Of a stretch of DNA of 7,904 bases, positions 1 through 5,717 are shown piece by piece. The translations under genes were made by a program, and so were the position numbers. The stretch spans positions 1-7,904 of the forward strand of contig JAJAZG010000400.1 of NCBI GenBank assembly GCA_026785865.1, read 5' to 3'. The notes beneath the pieces were generated by a model, which did no database searches, was not told the DNA's origin, and saw nothing but the letters and a program-made list of their open reading frames with translations. Numbering within the stretch: the stretch's first letter is position 1; each line of letters starts with the position of its first letter. This DNA is from Pseudanabaena sp. CAN_BIN31 (GTDB lineage Bacteria > Cyanobacteriota > Cyanobacteriia > Pseudanabaenales > Pseudanabaenaceae).

Positions 1-108
1 AAGACATGGATACTATCCTTATATAGGCTTCATGGATTTGATTCAATTAAAGGGGCTATTGAGCGATTTGCCCACGATTTAACAGCTTTGTCATCCTTGC
101 TAACTTAA
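1..108 (+). CDS. C-terminal fragment of an unrecognised ORF (possibly a transposase)
   Basis: The first reading frame is open from the left edge for 35 codons and ends at a TAA at 106-108. The peptide reads like a genuine C-terminus: it includes LYRLHGFDSIKGAIERFAHD and ends in SSLLT, an amphipathic helical mix of charged and hydrophobic residues. The start lies outside the window. I do not recognise the family. Its position suggests the tail of an insertion-sequence transposase, because an IS-like terminus follows about 30 bases after the stop and the next gene begins abruptly there. That assignment is inference. The ORF could also be an unrelated gene fragment or a chance open frame, since 35 codons is short. 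Confidence 0.4.
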   Translation, partial: KTWILSLYRLHGFDSIKGAIERFAHDLTALSSLLT

Positions 109-140
109 CCTCTTATTTCCTCTTTCTTGAAACAGCCCTG
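1..140 (+). mobile_element. Possible right end of an insertion sequence abutting the ATPase gene
   Basis: Sequence 129-140 reads GAAACAGCCCTG, which read outward from the element is CAGGGCTGTTTC. This resembles the CAGGG-type terminal inverted repeats of some bacterial insertion sequences. Just after it, from about 141, the frame becomes recognisable ATPase sequence (V-M-I-G-A-N-G-A-G-K-T). Before it, the ATPase frame is interrupted by stops at 80-82, 101-103 and 128-130. An open frame ends at 108, a typical distance between a transposase stop and an IS end. The left end and any target-site duplication are outside the window, so the element cannot be confirmed or assigned to a family. Confidence 0.35.
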
Positions 141-145
141 CCGTC

Positions 146-1225
146 ATGATTGGGGCGAATGGGGCTGGGAAAACATCTTTTCTAGATGTCATGTCAATAA
201 TCGGAGCTTCAGCCAATGGAAAATTAAATGATACATTGCAGACTAAGGGTGGATTAAACGAGATTTTAACTAGAGGGAAAGCTAAAGGACTAGAAATATC
301 TCTCTCAGTAAAAGATTTAGAGGAAGATGAAGAGCCATTTACATATAGCTTATCCATATCTCCTAAAGGATTATCGTATGAGATTAATCGTGAAAAATTA
401 AGCAGAAATAGCAGGTCTTTTTACGACAATATAATTTCCCGTGAATACATTGATTCTTACCTGTTAGCTATTAAGTATTTTCAAGAAGATAGTGACGTTG
501 CTATACAACCAAATTGGGAACATAATCCTCTCGAAACATCACTTTCTCAAGTTCCCAAAATGTATCAAAAATCAGAGGCATTAAGAAAAAGTCTTGCTTC
601 CTGTACTTATTATGGCGCATTGGATGTTTCCGAAAAAAGTCCAGTTCGCTTACCTCAAGCAATGCGTCCTGCAAAGTTACCAGGCGCAAAAGGGGAGGAT
701 TTAGTTTCTTGTCTTTATGATTTGCGTGAGAGCGATCGCGATCGCTTTGAAATGGTTGAAAGTATTATTTCTAGAGCATTTCCAGATTTTGTGAGACTAA
801 GTTTTCTGCCAGTTGCGGCGGGAACTATTTCGATGACTTGGACAGATCGCAATTTTTCTCAACCCATATATATTCATGAATTATCAGAAGGAACTTTGCG
901 ATTTCTTTGGTTAGTGGCGCTACTACAGAGCCAAAATCTGTCAACAATTACTTTGCTTGATGAACCAGAAGTTAGTTTACATCCCGAACTGCTTAGACAC
1001 TTAGCTTACTTAATGCGAGAAGCTTCAAAACATACACAACTCATTGTGGCAACCCACTCAGATCGACTGGTTAGGTTTCTCGAACCTAATGAAGTATTGA
1101 TTTGCGATTTGGAAGATGGCGAAGCGACAATGACTTGGGCAGATAGCCTCAACCTTGACCAGTGGCTGAAAGATTACACAATGGATCAACTTTGGGCAAT
1201 GAATGTGGTAGGAGGTTGTCCATGA
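146..1225 (+). CDS. AAA/OLD-like family ATPase, apparently 5'-truncated
   Basis: This 359-aa ORF encodes a RecF/OLD/ABC-type P-loop ATPase. Walker A (GANGAGKT) is at residues 3-10. An ABC-signature-like LSEGT is at 246-250. Walker B ends in D272-E273 (TLLDEPEVSLHPELL). A switch-histidine motif (VATHSD) has H304. The middle, about residues 30-220, is the variable insert usual in this group. Family members carry about 25-35 residues before Walker A, including the strand leading into the P-loop. Here only Met-Ile remains, the frame upstream has a TGA at 128-130, and there is no ribosome-binding site before ATG 146. The 5' end was therefore probably lost, most simply by the IS-like insertion to its left, and the gene may be non-functional. 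It overlaps the following DUF4276 gene by 4 bases (ATGA) and carries that gene's AGGAGG ribosome-binding site in its own last codons. Such ATPases usually act with a partner nuclease in DNA or RNA metabolism or phage defence. The family is clear; the cellular role is inferred. Confidence 0.8.
   Translation: MIGANGAGKTSFLDVMSIIGASANGKLNDTLQTKGGLNEILTRGKAKGLEISLSVKDLEEDEEPFTYSLSISPKGLSYEINREKLSRNSRSFYDNIISREYIDSYLLAIKYFQEDSDVAIQPNWEHNPLETSLSQVPKMYQKSEALRKSLASCTYYGALDVSEKSPVRLPQAMRPAKLPGAKGEDLVSCLYDLRESDRDRFEMVESIISRAFPDFVRLSFLPVAAGTISMTWTDRNFSQPIYIHELSEGTLRFLWLVALLQSQNLSTITLLDEPEVSLHPELLRHLAYLMREASKHTQLIVATHSDRLVRFLEPNEVLICDLEDGEATMTWADSLNLDQWLKDYTMDQLWAMNVVGGCP
1210..1215 (+). promoter_or_regulatory. 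Ribosome-binding site that fixes the DUF4276 start
   Basis: AGGAGG is a full Shine-Dalgarno match 6 bases before ATG 1222. It lies inside the last codons of the ATPase gene, so the second gene is set up for coupled translation. It decides against the longer start at 1162. Confidence 0.8.
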
Positions 1226-1821
1226 AAATTGCAATTCTGGTTGAAGGTGCAACTGAATTCGCTTTTCGAGAGAAGCTGCGAGATTTTTTGCGAAACCGTC
1301 TTGGACAACAAATGCCAAAGCTCAAATTTATCAGACAAGATGGACGAATTCCTAAAGAGGAAAAGCTTAAGCGTATCGTTGAGATTCTGTTGAACGGTGA
1401 TTGTGATGCAGTCATTGCACTTACAGATGTTTACACTGGAACCAAGGATTTTAAATCTGCCGAAGATGCCAAAGCGAAAATGAATCAATGGGTAGGCAAT
1501 AATCCCAATTTTTATCCCCATGTTGCATTACATGATTTCGAGGCATGGTTACTCCCTTATTGGGAAACTATCAAAATTCTCGCCAAACACAATCGTTCTG
1601 CTCCGTCAGGCTCACCCGAAACAGTAAACCATGACAAGCCTCCAGCCTATCGACTCAAGGAGATTTTTGAATTAGGAAAAGCTTCCAGCTACAACAAGGT
1701 TTTTCATGGCAGAAAAATTTTAGAAAAGAGTGATCTCATGATCGCCATTCAGGCTTGTCTAGAACTAAAAATGTTTGTAAATTGCATTCTTAAACTTTCT
1801 CAAGGTCAAGAAATTTTGTAA
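1222..1821 (+). CDS. DUF4276 family (TOPRIM-like) protein
   Basis: This gene encodes 199 aa. I start it at ATG 1222 because AGGAGG lies at 1210-1215 with 6-base spacing, the ATG overlaps the ATPase stop as ATGA, and the family N-terminus (MKIAILVEGATE) begins exactly there. An upstream ATG at 1162 would add 20 residues that do not resemble the family. TOPRIM-like landmarks are the first-strand glutamate in LVEGATE (E8, with E12 nearby), an acidic strand end at IALTDVY (D69), and the DUF4276-typical HDFEAWL (H104, E107). The C-terminal part has the family pattern of YRLKEIF, then KVFHGRKILEK, then a closing helix. TOPRIM domains bind metal with Glu and Asp residues and cut or join nucleic acid, so this is the likely effector of the ATPase. 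A defence role is inferred from this architecture, and activity has not been shown for this protein. Confidence 0.85.
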   Translation: MKIAILVEGATEFAFREKLRDFLRNRLGQQMPKLKFIRQDGRIPKEEKLKRIVEILLNGDCDAVIALTDVYTGTKDFKSAEDAKAKMNQWVGNNPNFYPHVALHDFEAWLLPYWETIKILAKHNRSAPSGSPETVNHDKPPAYRLKEIFELGKASSYNKVFHGRKILEKSDLMIAIQACLELKMFVNCILKLSQGQEIL

Positions 1822-1828
1822 GGTTTAA

Positions 1829-2473
1829 TTAATTTGAGCTAGATGAATCTGGCAATCCGATCTGGAAAATTGCATCGGTCATCAAATTTAACTCAGGAAA
1901 GATATCCGATTCAATGCGATCGCCAGACTTAAACAAAAACAACTGATACTCGCCCTCAATTAATTTGCAAACAGTTACCGTTGGCTGTTTCGGCTTACCA
2001 ATATGTCTTACTGCCCCCAAAGCTCGATAGTCAACAATCCAATATTCCGCAATTCCCATTGCCTCATATTCTAATAACTTAACCGCATAATCATCGCGCC
2101 AGTTGGTACTCACGACCTCAATTACTAAAGGTACAGTTTTTCCATTTTGAATTACTGAAGACTTCTGCCATAGAGGTTCGTTGACTAGTTCGCGGCGATC
2201 GATCACCACCACATCAGGTATAAAGCCTGTCTCTGCCATCTCTGGCTTTAACAAGCAACTTCTGGGAATCGAAAACGGTAAATTGCATCGACGAATCTCA
2301 AAAATTAAGTCCGCAGAACAAAGTCCACCAACATCTTCATGTGTACCTGTAGGCATCATCTCTCTGACAACTCCTTTGTATAGCTCATAGCGCTTACCAT
2401 CTTGGGGATACCACTCAATAAACTCTTCAAAAGTCATGCGATCGCAATCAACTAACGTTTGCATCATCGCCAT
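1829..2473 (-). CDS. Uma2 family putative endonuclease (DUF820, PD-(D/E)XK fold)
   Basis: This 214-aa protein matches the large cyanobacterial Uma2/DUF820 family, whose members have a restriction-endonuclease-like fold and mostly unknown function. N-terminal MTFEEFIEW and RYELYKGVV (E30) are family hallmarks. The predicted catalytic core is PDVVVID (D87) followed by VIEVVS (E119), with K132 a few residues on and the characteristic YEAMGIAEYWIVDY after it. Length is normal for the family. Translation may begin at ATG 2473 or a few codons inside at 2467 or 2464, since the sequence opens Met-Ala-Met-Met. The AGGAG on this strand (complement of 2477-2481) is only 3 bases from the first ATG but 9 from the second, so 2467 may be the true start. 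The gene ends 7 bases from the converging DUF4276 gene, with no visible terminator between them, and lies 46 bases from the divergent LpxB-like gene. Whether it is an active nuclease or a remnant of the family's frequent duplication is unknown. Confidence 0.88.
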   Translation of the reverse strand: MAMMQTLVDCDRMTFEEFIEWYPQDGKRYELYKGVVREMMPTGTHEDVGGLCSADLIFEIRRCNLPFSIPRSCLLKPEMAETGFIPDVVVIDRRELVNEPLWQKSSVIQNGKTVPLVIEVVSTNWRDDYAVKLLEYEAMGIAEYWIVDYRALGAVRHIGKPKQPTVTVCKLIEGEYQLFLFKSGDRIESDIFPELNLMTDAIFQIGLPDSSSSN

Positions 2474-2519
2474 AATCTCCTAGTTTTTAAGCTCTGATTG
2501 CTTTACCATATTTTACAAT

Positions 2520-3728
2520 ATGATTCAACTCCAGATCGAACATCAACACAAGCAAAAACGGGTCTTATTTATCAGTAATGGTCATGGTGAAGACCTGAAT
2601 GCTTGTGAAGTCTTAAAAGCTTTGCGCCGTAAATATCCTGATGTGGACACGATCGCTTTGCCAATTGTCGGAGATGGGAATGCCTATCGTCGTGCTGATG
2701 TGGCGATCGCTACTCCCACAAAAGCATTGCCATCGGGGGGATTTGCTTACATGAGCTTACGGAAGCAGATTGAAGATTTTCAGTCAGGATTAATTAGCTT
2801 GACTTGGCAACAAATTCAGGCGGCGCGAACCTGTAGCAAAACCTGTGATTTTGTTTTTGCGACAGGCGATGTTGTTCCTGCGCTTTTTGCTTACCTGACG
2901 GGTTTGCCCTATGCCATGTTTTTAGTGTCATCGTCAGGATTTTATGAAAACCGCTATATTCCGCGTTGGTTACAAGCGCTGATGATGCGATCGCCTCGTT
3001 GCCAACAAATTCTGACCCGCGATGCCTATAGTGCCGAACTAATTAGACAAAGAGGCTATCAAAATACCAGTTTTGTCGGCTATCCAATTATGGATGTGTT
3101 GGAGCCTACGGGTAGAGATTTGAGTTTAGTTCCTGATGTACCTGCGATCGCCTTACTTACAGGTAGCCGTTTGCCTGAAGCTGCGGAAAATTTAGTATTG
3201 CAATTGCGACTATGTGTGGCGATCGCCCAAGAATTTGCGCCCCATCCGATCCAATTTCGCGCCGCCCTCGTACCTAGCCTGATGTCTCAATTATCTGAAC
3301 TTGCGGCTAAATCAGGTTGGGAATATGCCGATGGCAAGTTGTATCAAACAGATTTAGATATCAGCGTGATTTGTTTTAGTGATGCTTTTGCCGATATTTT
3401 ACAGCAATGTAATTTGGCGATCGGCATGGCAGGAACTGCGGTCGAGCAAGCGGTTGGACTTGGTAAACCTGTCATCCAAATCATGGGCAATGGCCCCCAA
3501 TTTTCCTATCGATTTGCAGAAGCTCAGGAACGTTTGCTGGGCTTATCAGTGCAAACCATTGGCAAAGAATCTGCTACACCGAAAATTTTGCAAGAAGCGG
3601 CGATATGTATAAAACGGACTTTAGGCGATCGCGATTATTTGGAACGTTGCAAACAAAATGGGCTAGAACGAGTTGGCGCAAAAGGTGGTTCTGAGAGATT
3701 AGCTGACGCGATCGCCATGAAATTGTAA
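2520..3728 (+). CDS. Lipid-A-disaccharide synthase-related protein (TIGR03492-type, GT-B fold)
   Basis: This 402-aa protein belongs to the cyanobacterial LpxB-related family, distinct from LpxB itself. The N-terminal Rossmann half starts with RVLFISNGHGED (14-25), then FVFATGDVVPALFA (111-124) and the FVGYPIMD segment (185-192). The C-terminal nucleotide-sugar-binding half has ALLTGSRLPEAAENL (211-225), then AIGMAGTAVEQAVGLGKPVI (300-319), then GNGPQFSYRFAEAQ (323-336), matching the donor-binding region of GT-B glycosyltransferases. Length is usual for the family. It probably transfers a sugar onto a lipid at the cytoplasmic membrane, but its substrate is not established. ATG 2520 is the only Met near the conserved start and lacks a ribosome-binding site; TACAAT sits directly against it, so a leaderless transcript or a slightly different start is possible. 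It is divergent from the Uma2 gene and probably separate from the PCP_red gene 75 bases downstream. Three or more HIP1 sites lie inside it. Confidence 0.85.
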   Translation: MIQLQIEHQHKQKRVLFISNGHGEDLNACEVLKALRRKYPDVDTIALPIVGDGNAYRRADVAIATPTKALPSGGFAYMSLRKQIEDFQSGLISLTWQQIQAARTCSKTCDFVFATGDVVPALFAYLTGLPYAMFLVSSSGFYENRYIPRWLQALMMRSPRCQQILTRDAYSAELIRQRGYQNTSFVGYPIMDVLEPTGRDLSLVPDVPAIALLTGSRLPEAAENLVLQLRLCVAIAQEFAPHPIQFRAALVPSLMSQLSELAAKSGWEYADGKLYQTDLDISVICFSDAFADILQQCNLAIGMAGTAVEQAVGLGKPVIQIMGNGPQFSYRFAEAQERLLGLSVQTIGKESATPKILQEAAICIKRTLGDRDYLERCKQNGLERVGAKGGSERLADAIAMKL

Positions 3729-3803
3729 ATCTACACGAAGCAAGTGTTAATCAAAACTAAGGGAATGGCATACTAGCGATCGCGCACTTATTTAGTTGAC
3801 ATC

Positions 3804-3989
3804 ATGGAAAATCCTGATTATTCTGAAGGCTTAACTTGGACTGCCGAAGCAAAAATCAAGTACAAAAATATTCCCTACTTCGTGCGATCGCAAGCGCGTC
3901 AGAGAATCGAACAGCTAGCACAAGCTTCAGGTAGTGATACGATTACGGCAGAAATTGTCGAAAAAGCAAGGGTTGAGTTTGGACAGTGA
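3804..3989 (+). CDS. PCP_red domain small protein (PCP reductase family)
   Basis: This 61-aa protein consists of little besides a PCP_red domain (PF08369), the short domain found at the C-terminus of the ChlB subunit of light-independent protochlorophyllide reductase. Visible hallmarks are W12 and EAK early, IPYFVRSQAR (23-32), then RIEQLAQ and the closing TITAEIVEKARVEF. In ChlB this domain helps hold the substrate. Free-standing versions are common in cyanobacteria and their role is uncertain. The start at ATG 3804 has no clear ribosome-binding site, but the preceding 75 bases hold no better option. Its stop overlaps the GTG start of murQ by 4 bases, so the two genes are probably co-transcribed. 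Confidence 0.85.
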   Translation: MENPDYSEGLTWTAEAKIKYKNIPYFVRSQARQRIEQLAQASGSDTITAEIVEKARVEFGQ

Positions 3990-4909
3990 ATAACGCCATA
4001 AAGAGTGCAGTAAATAATAGCGATCGCGGTTATTTGTTGACCGAGCAAGCAAATCCCCATAGCCAAAATTTAGATCGGCTCAGCGCCTTAGAAATTGTCG
4101 AATTGTTTAACCGAGAGGATGCTAAGGCGGTTGCGGCGGTTGGACAAGAAAAAGAAGCGATCGCCGCCGCGATTACGACTATTGCTGAGGCGATCGCCAA
4201 TGGTGGCAGATTGTTCTATGTTGGCGCTGGCACAAGTGGACGACTAGGCGTACTCGATGCGGCTGAATGTCCGCCCACGTTTTGCAGCGATCCTGAATTG
4301 ATACAGGGAATCTTGGCGGGTGGCATGAATGCAATGGTACGCAGTTCTGAAGCTCTCGAAGATCGGGAAGACGATGGCGCAGAGGCGATCGCTGAAAGAA
4401 ATATATGCGATCGCGATGTTGTGTTTGGGATTACCGCAGGTGGGACTACGCCCTATGTGCATGGAGCGCTCAAGGAAGCCAAACAACGGGGCGCACAAAC
4501 AATCTTTTTTTGTTGCGTACCACCCGACCAATTTCCAGTTCAATACGATATCGAGATCCGTCCGTTAGTTGGCGCAGAAATCTTGGCGGGATCGACTAGG
4601 CTCAAAGCAGGCACAGCCACAAAATTAGTTTTAAATACAGTTTCGACAGGCGTAATGGTGCAACTAGGCAAGGTTTACGGCAATCGGATGATCGATGTCT
4701 CGGTGACGAATAGCAAGCTCGAAGATCGGGCAATTCGGATTATTCGCGATCTCACATCAATCAGCCGTGAGGATGCGGCCATATTATTAGAGCGATCGGG
4801 CAAGCGGGTTAAATTAGCATTGTTAATGCATTGGCAAGGCTTAGATGTCGCCGCCGCCGAACAACTGTTACAAGATGCCCAAGGGCATTTAGGCAAGGCG
4901 ATCGCCTAA
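3986..4909 (+). CDS. murQ: N-acetylmuramic acid 6-phosphate etherase
   Basis: MurQ cleaves the D-lactyl ether of MurNAc 6-phosphate, giving GlcNAc 6-phosphate and D-lactate, in cytoplasmic recycling of peptidoglycan. The 307-aa protein has the family N-terminus LLTEQANPHSQNLDRLSALE (17-36), a SIS sugar-phosphate domain with GAGTSGRLGVLDAAECPPTF (80-99), TAGGTTPYV (150-158), and the late STRLKAGTATKLVLN motif (203-217). E94 (AECPP) and E125 (EALED) are 31 residues apart, as are the two catalytic glutamates of E. coli MurQ, so the enzyme should be active. A short helical C-terminal region follows. Length is normal. The start is GTG 3986, overlapping the PCP_red stop. The first 14 residues are not conserved, so a TTG start nearer LLTEQ cannot be excluded. 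No murein permease or kinase gene is adjacent. Confidence 0.95.
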   Translation: MNNAIKSAVNNSDRGYLLTEQANPHSQNLDRLSALEIVELFNREDAKAVAAVGQEKEAIAAAITTIAEAIANGGRLFYVGAGTSGRLGVLDAAECPPTFCSDPELIQGILAGGMNAMVRSSEALEDREDDGAEAIAERNICDRDVVFGITAGGTTPYVHGALKEAKQRGAQTIFFCCVPPDQFPVQYDIEIRPLVGAEILAGSTRLKAGTATKLVLNTVSTGVMVQLGKVYGNRMIDVSVTNSKLEDRAIRIIRDLTSISREDAAILLERSGKRVKLALLMHWQGLDVAAAEQLLQDAQGHLGKAIA

Positions 4910-4923
4910 TATATTGCGACGGG

Positions 4924-4943
4924 CAATGGGCTTAAGCCCATTG
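4924..4943. repeat. Perfect 20-bp palindrome downstream of murQ
   Basis: CAATGGGCTTAAGCCCATTG is its own reverse complement and begins 15 bases after the murQ stop. In RNA the arms could form a stem, with the central TTAA as loop. It is followed by TTCTTATAG rather than a clean T-run, so it is only a weak candidate terminator. It may instead be one copy of a dispersed intergenic repeat. The rest of the 118-base gap to the DUF3067 gene is AT-rich, with no promoter I would commit to. Confidence 0.6.
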
Positions 4944-5027
4944 TTCTTATAGATTGTAGATATCTGAATTTTCATGGATATCGCCATACATACAGTTAAG
5001 ATGTGTTAATTCCCAAAATTAAAAACT

Positions 5028-5342
5028 ATGACAGGCGCAGAACTTCGTCAGGCGATCGCCAATAAATGGGACTTTTCCTATGATGTGCAATTACGCAAAA
5101 CTCAAGGCAAAATTTTCTTGCAAGTAATGTGGCGCTATCAAGAGCAACAATCATTTTCGATGGGTGAAAGCGAATTTATTCAACATCTTGATACGATCGC
5201 GTCTTATCTAAGCGATTGGGGCGTAGTCGAGCAAGTTCAAAAATTTATCGAAATTACCAAAGAACGTCCTCGTCTTGGCAAAGCTGTGAGTATTCCTCTG
5301 CAAATTGGTGAGCGATCGCTAGAGTGGCTCATAGAAAGATAG
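5028..5342 (+). CDS. DUF3067 family protein
   Basis: This 104-aa protein matches DUF3067, a family conserved in cyanobacteria and in plant chloroplast-targeted proteins. Features recognised are MTGAELRQAI at the start, YDVQLRKTQGKIFLQVMWRY (18-37), the central HLDTIASYLSDWG, and the closing ERPRLGKAVSIPL with the final LEWLIER. The protein is soluble with no signal or membrane segment. Its biochemical function is not established; the phylogenetic pattern suggests a plastid or photosynthesis-linked role. There is no Shine-Dalgarno before ATG 5028, which is common in cyanobacteria, and the family N-terminus fits this start. It sits alone between repeat-bearing gaps, and its stop codon lies within the base of a hairpin. 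Confidence 0.92.
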   Translation: MTGAELRQAIANKWDFSYDVQLRKTQGKIFLQVMWRYQEQQSFSMGESEFIQHLDTIASYLSDWGVVEQVQKFIEITKERPRLGKAVSIPLQIGERSLEWLIER

Positions 5343-5365
5343 GTATGACGCTTTGCGCCATACCT
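5341..5365. repeat. Imperfect hairpin at the DUF3067 stop (possible terminator)
   Basis: AGGTATGACGC, then loop TTT, then GCGCCATACCT forms an 11-bp stem with one A-C mismatch. It begins in the TAG stop codon. No T-run follows, so it would be an atypical intrinsic terminator. It may instead be a member of the GCGC-RRA-GCGY hairpin set in this gap; on the minus strand its loop reads AAA. Confidence 0.6.
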
Positions 5366-5385
5366 ACTGTGAGAGATTAGACGTT

Positions 5386-5402
5386 GCGGCGCGGAGCGCC
5401 GC
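5386..5402. repeat. GC-rich hairpin, 7-bp stem
   Basis: GCGGCGC, loop GGA, GCGCCGC form a perfect 7-bp GC-only stem. Its core, a triloop of purines between GCGC and GCGC, matches the larger hairpin at 5626-5664. AT-rich sequence follows, but with no immediate T-run. Confidence 0.65.
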
Positions 5403-5587
5403 TAATTCTTGGGTTTTAATGTCTATTTTTATACTGGGAAGGGAGTATCTCTCGATGATAATGGGATAAAAATTGATAAAAGTATGATGTATTACTGACT
5501 TTCTAAACCAAAGATTGTACGCTTATGGTGAGATAGTATTTTTAACATTATTTTAAGAAATAATTTTCAACGGTATACCGCTAATCA

Positions 5588-5688
5588 TAAGCTGATCGGC
5601 ATTTAAAATGCATATCAAAAACCAGAAGATGATTGTGCCGCGCGAAGCGCGGCACAATCATCTTGCAACTTAAAGGCACATCAGCTTA
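5588..5688. repeat. About 101-bp segment bounded by 9-bp inverted repeats (MITE-like)
   Basis: TAAGCTGAT at 5588-5596 is the reverse complement of ATCAGCTTA at 5680-5688. Between them are the small stem GCATTT-A-AAATGC (5599-5611) and the 18-bp perfect hairpin. This nested symmetry resembles a miniature inverted-repeat element. There is no coding content and no clear target duplication, so mobility is speculative. Confidence 0.4.
5626..5664. repeat. Perfect 18-bp inverted repeat with 3-base loop
   Basis: AAGATGATTGTGCCGCGC at 5626-5643 pairs without mismatch to 5647-5664 across the loop GAA. This is the most stable fold in the window by inspection. It ends 53 bases before the kinase-like start codon and could affect its transcript leader, or act as a terminator or dispersed repeat. 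No T-run follows the stem. Confidence 0.85.
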
Positions 5689-5706
5689 CCTAAGTCAAAA
5701 AACGTC

Positions 5707-5710
5707 AGGA
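5707..5710 (+). promoter_or_regulatory. Ribosome-binding site of the GAF-domain gene
   Basis: AGGA is placed 7 bases before ATG 5718. It supports that start over later in-frame Met codons such as M20. Confidence 0.6.
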
Positions 5711-5717
5711 CGCAAAT

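Larger units (their letters stand above)
5343..5717. other. Repeat-rich non-coding gap of 375 bp
   Basis: No coding frame with recognisable content lies here on either strand. It holds a GC-rich hairpin at 5386-5402, a 10-bp palindrome CGGTATACCG at 5571-5580, a 9-bp inverted repeat at 5588-5596 and 5680-5688, and a perfect 18-bp stem between those arms. The rest, 5403-5570, is AT-rich. TATACT at 5430-5435 is a possible -10 element, but I see no good -35. The promoter of the downstream kinase-like gene should be in this gap. Confidence 0.6.

Noticed and set aside
1162..1221. Upstream ATG giving a 20-residue N-terminal extension of the DUF4276 protein
   Set aside because: The extension lies wholly inside the ATPase gene and is unlike the family start. 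ATG 1222 has AGGAGG at ideal spacing.
1058..1521. Overlapping minus-strand ORFs across the ATPase/DUF4276 boundary
   Set aside because: They are antisense to clear genes, have low-complexity or unlikely compositions, and match no family I recognise.
3797..3802. TTGACA just before the PCP_red start as a -35 box
   Set aside because: It ends one base before the ATG, so it could not drive a transcript carrying that start codon.
4244..4896. ORFs in other frames and on the minus strand within murQ
   Set aside because: The murQ frame carries all the conserved SIS and catalytic motifs; the others are frame shadows rich in Cys, Arg and Ser.
5430..5435. TATACT as a promoter -10 element for the GAF gene
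   Set aside because: No matching -35 at 16-18 bases, and it lies nearly 300 bases from the start codon in AT-rich sequence where such hexamers arise by chance.
5343..5717. CRISPR array or tRNA in the non-coding gap
   Set aside because: There are no regularly spaced direct repeats and no cloverleaf with a TTC-type arm. The structure present is inverted repeats only.
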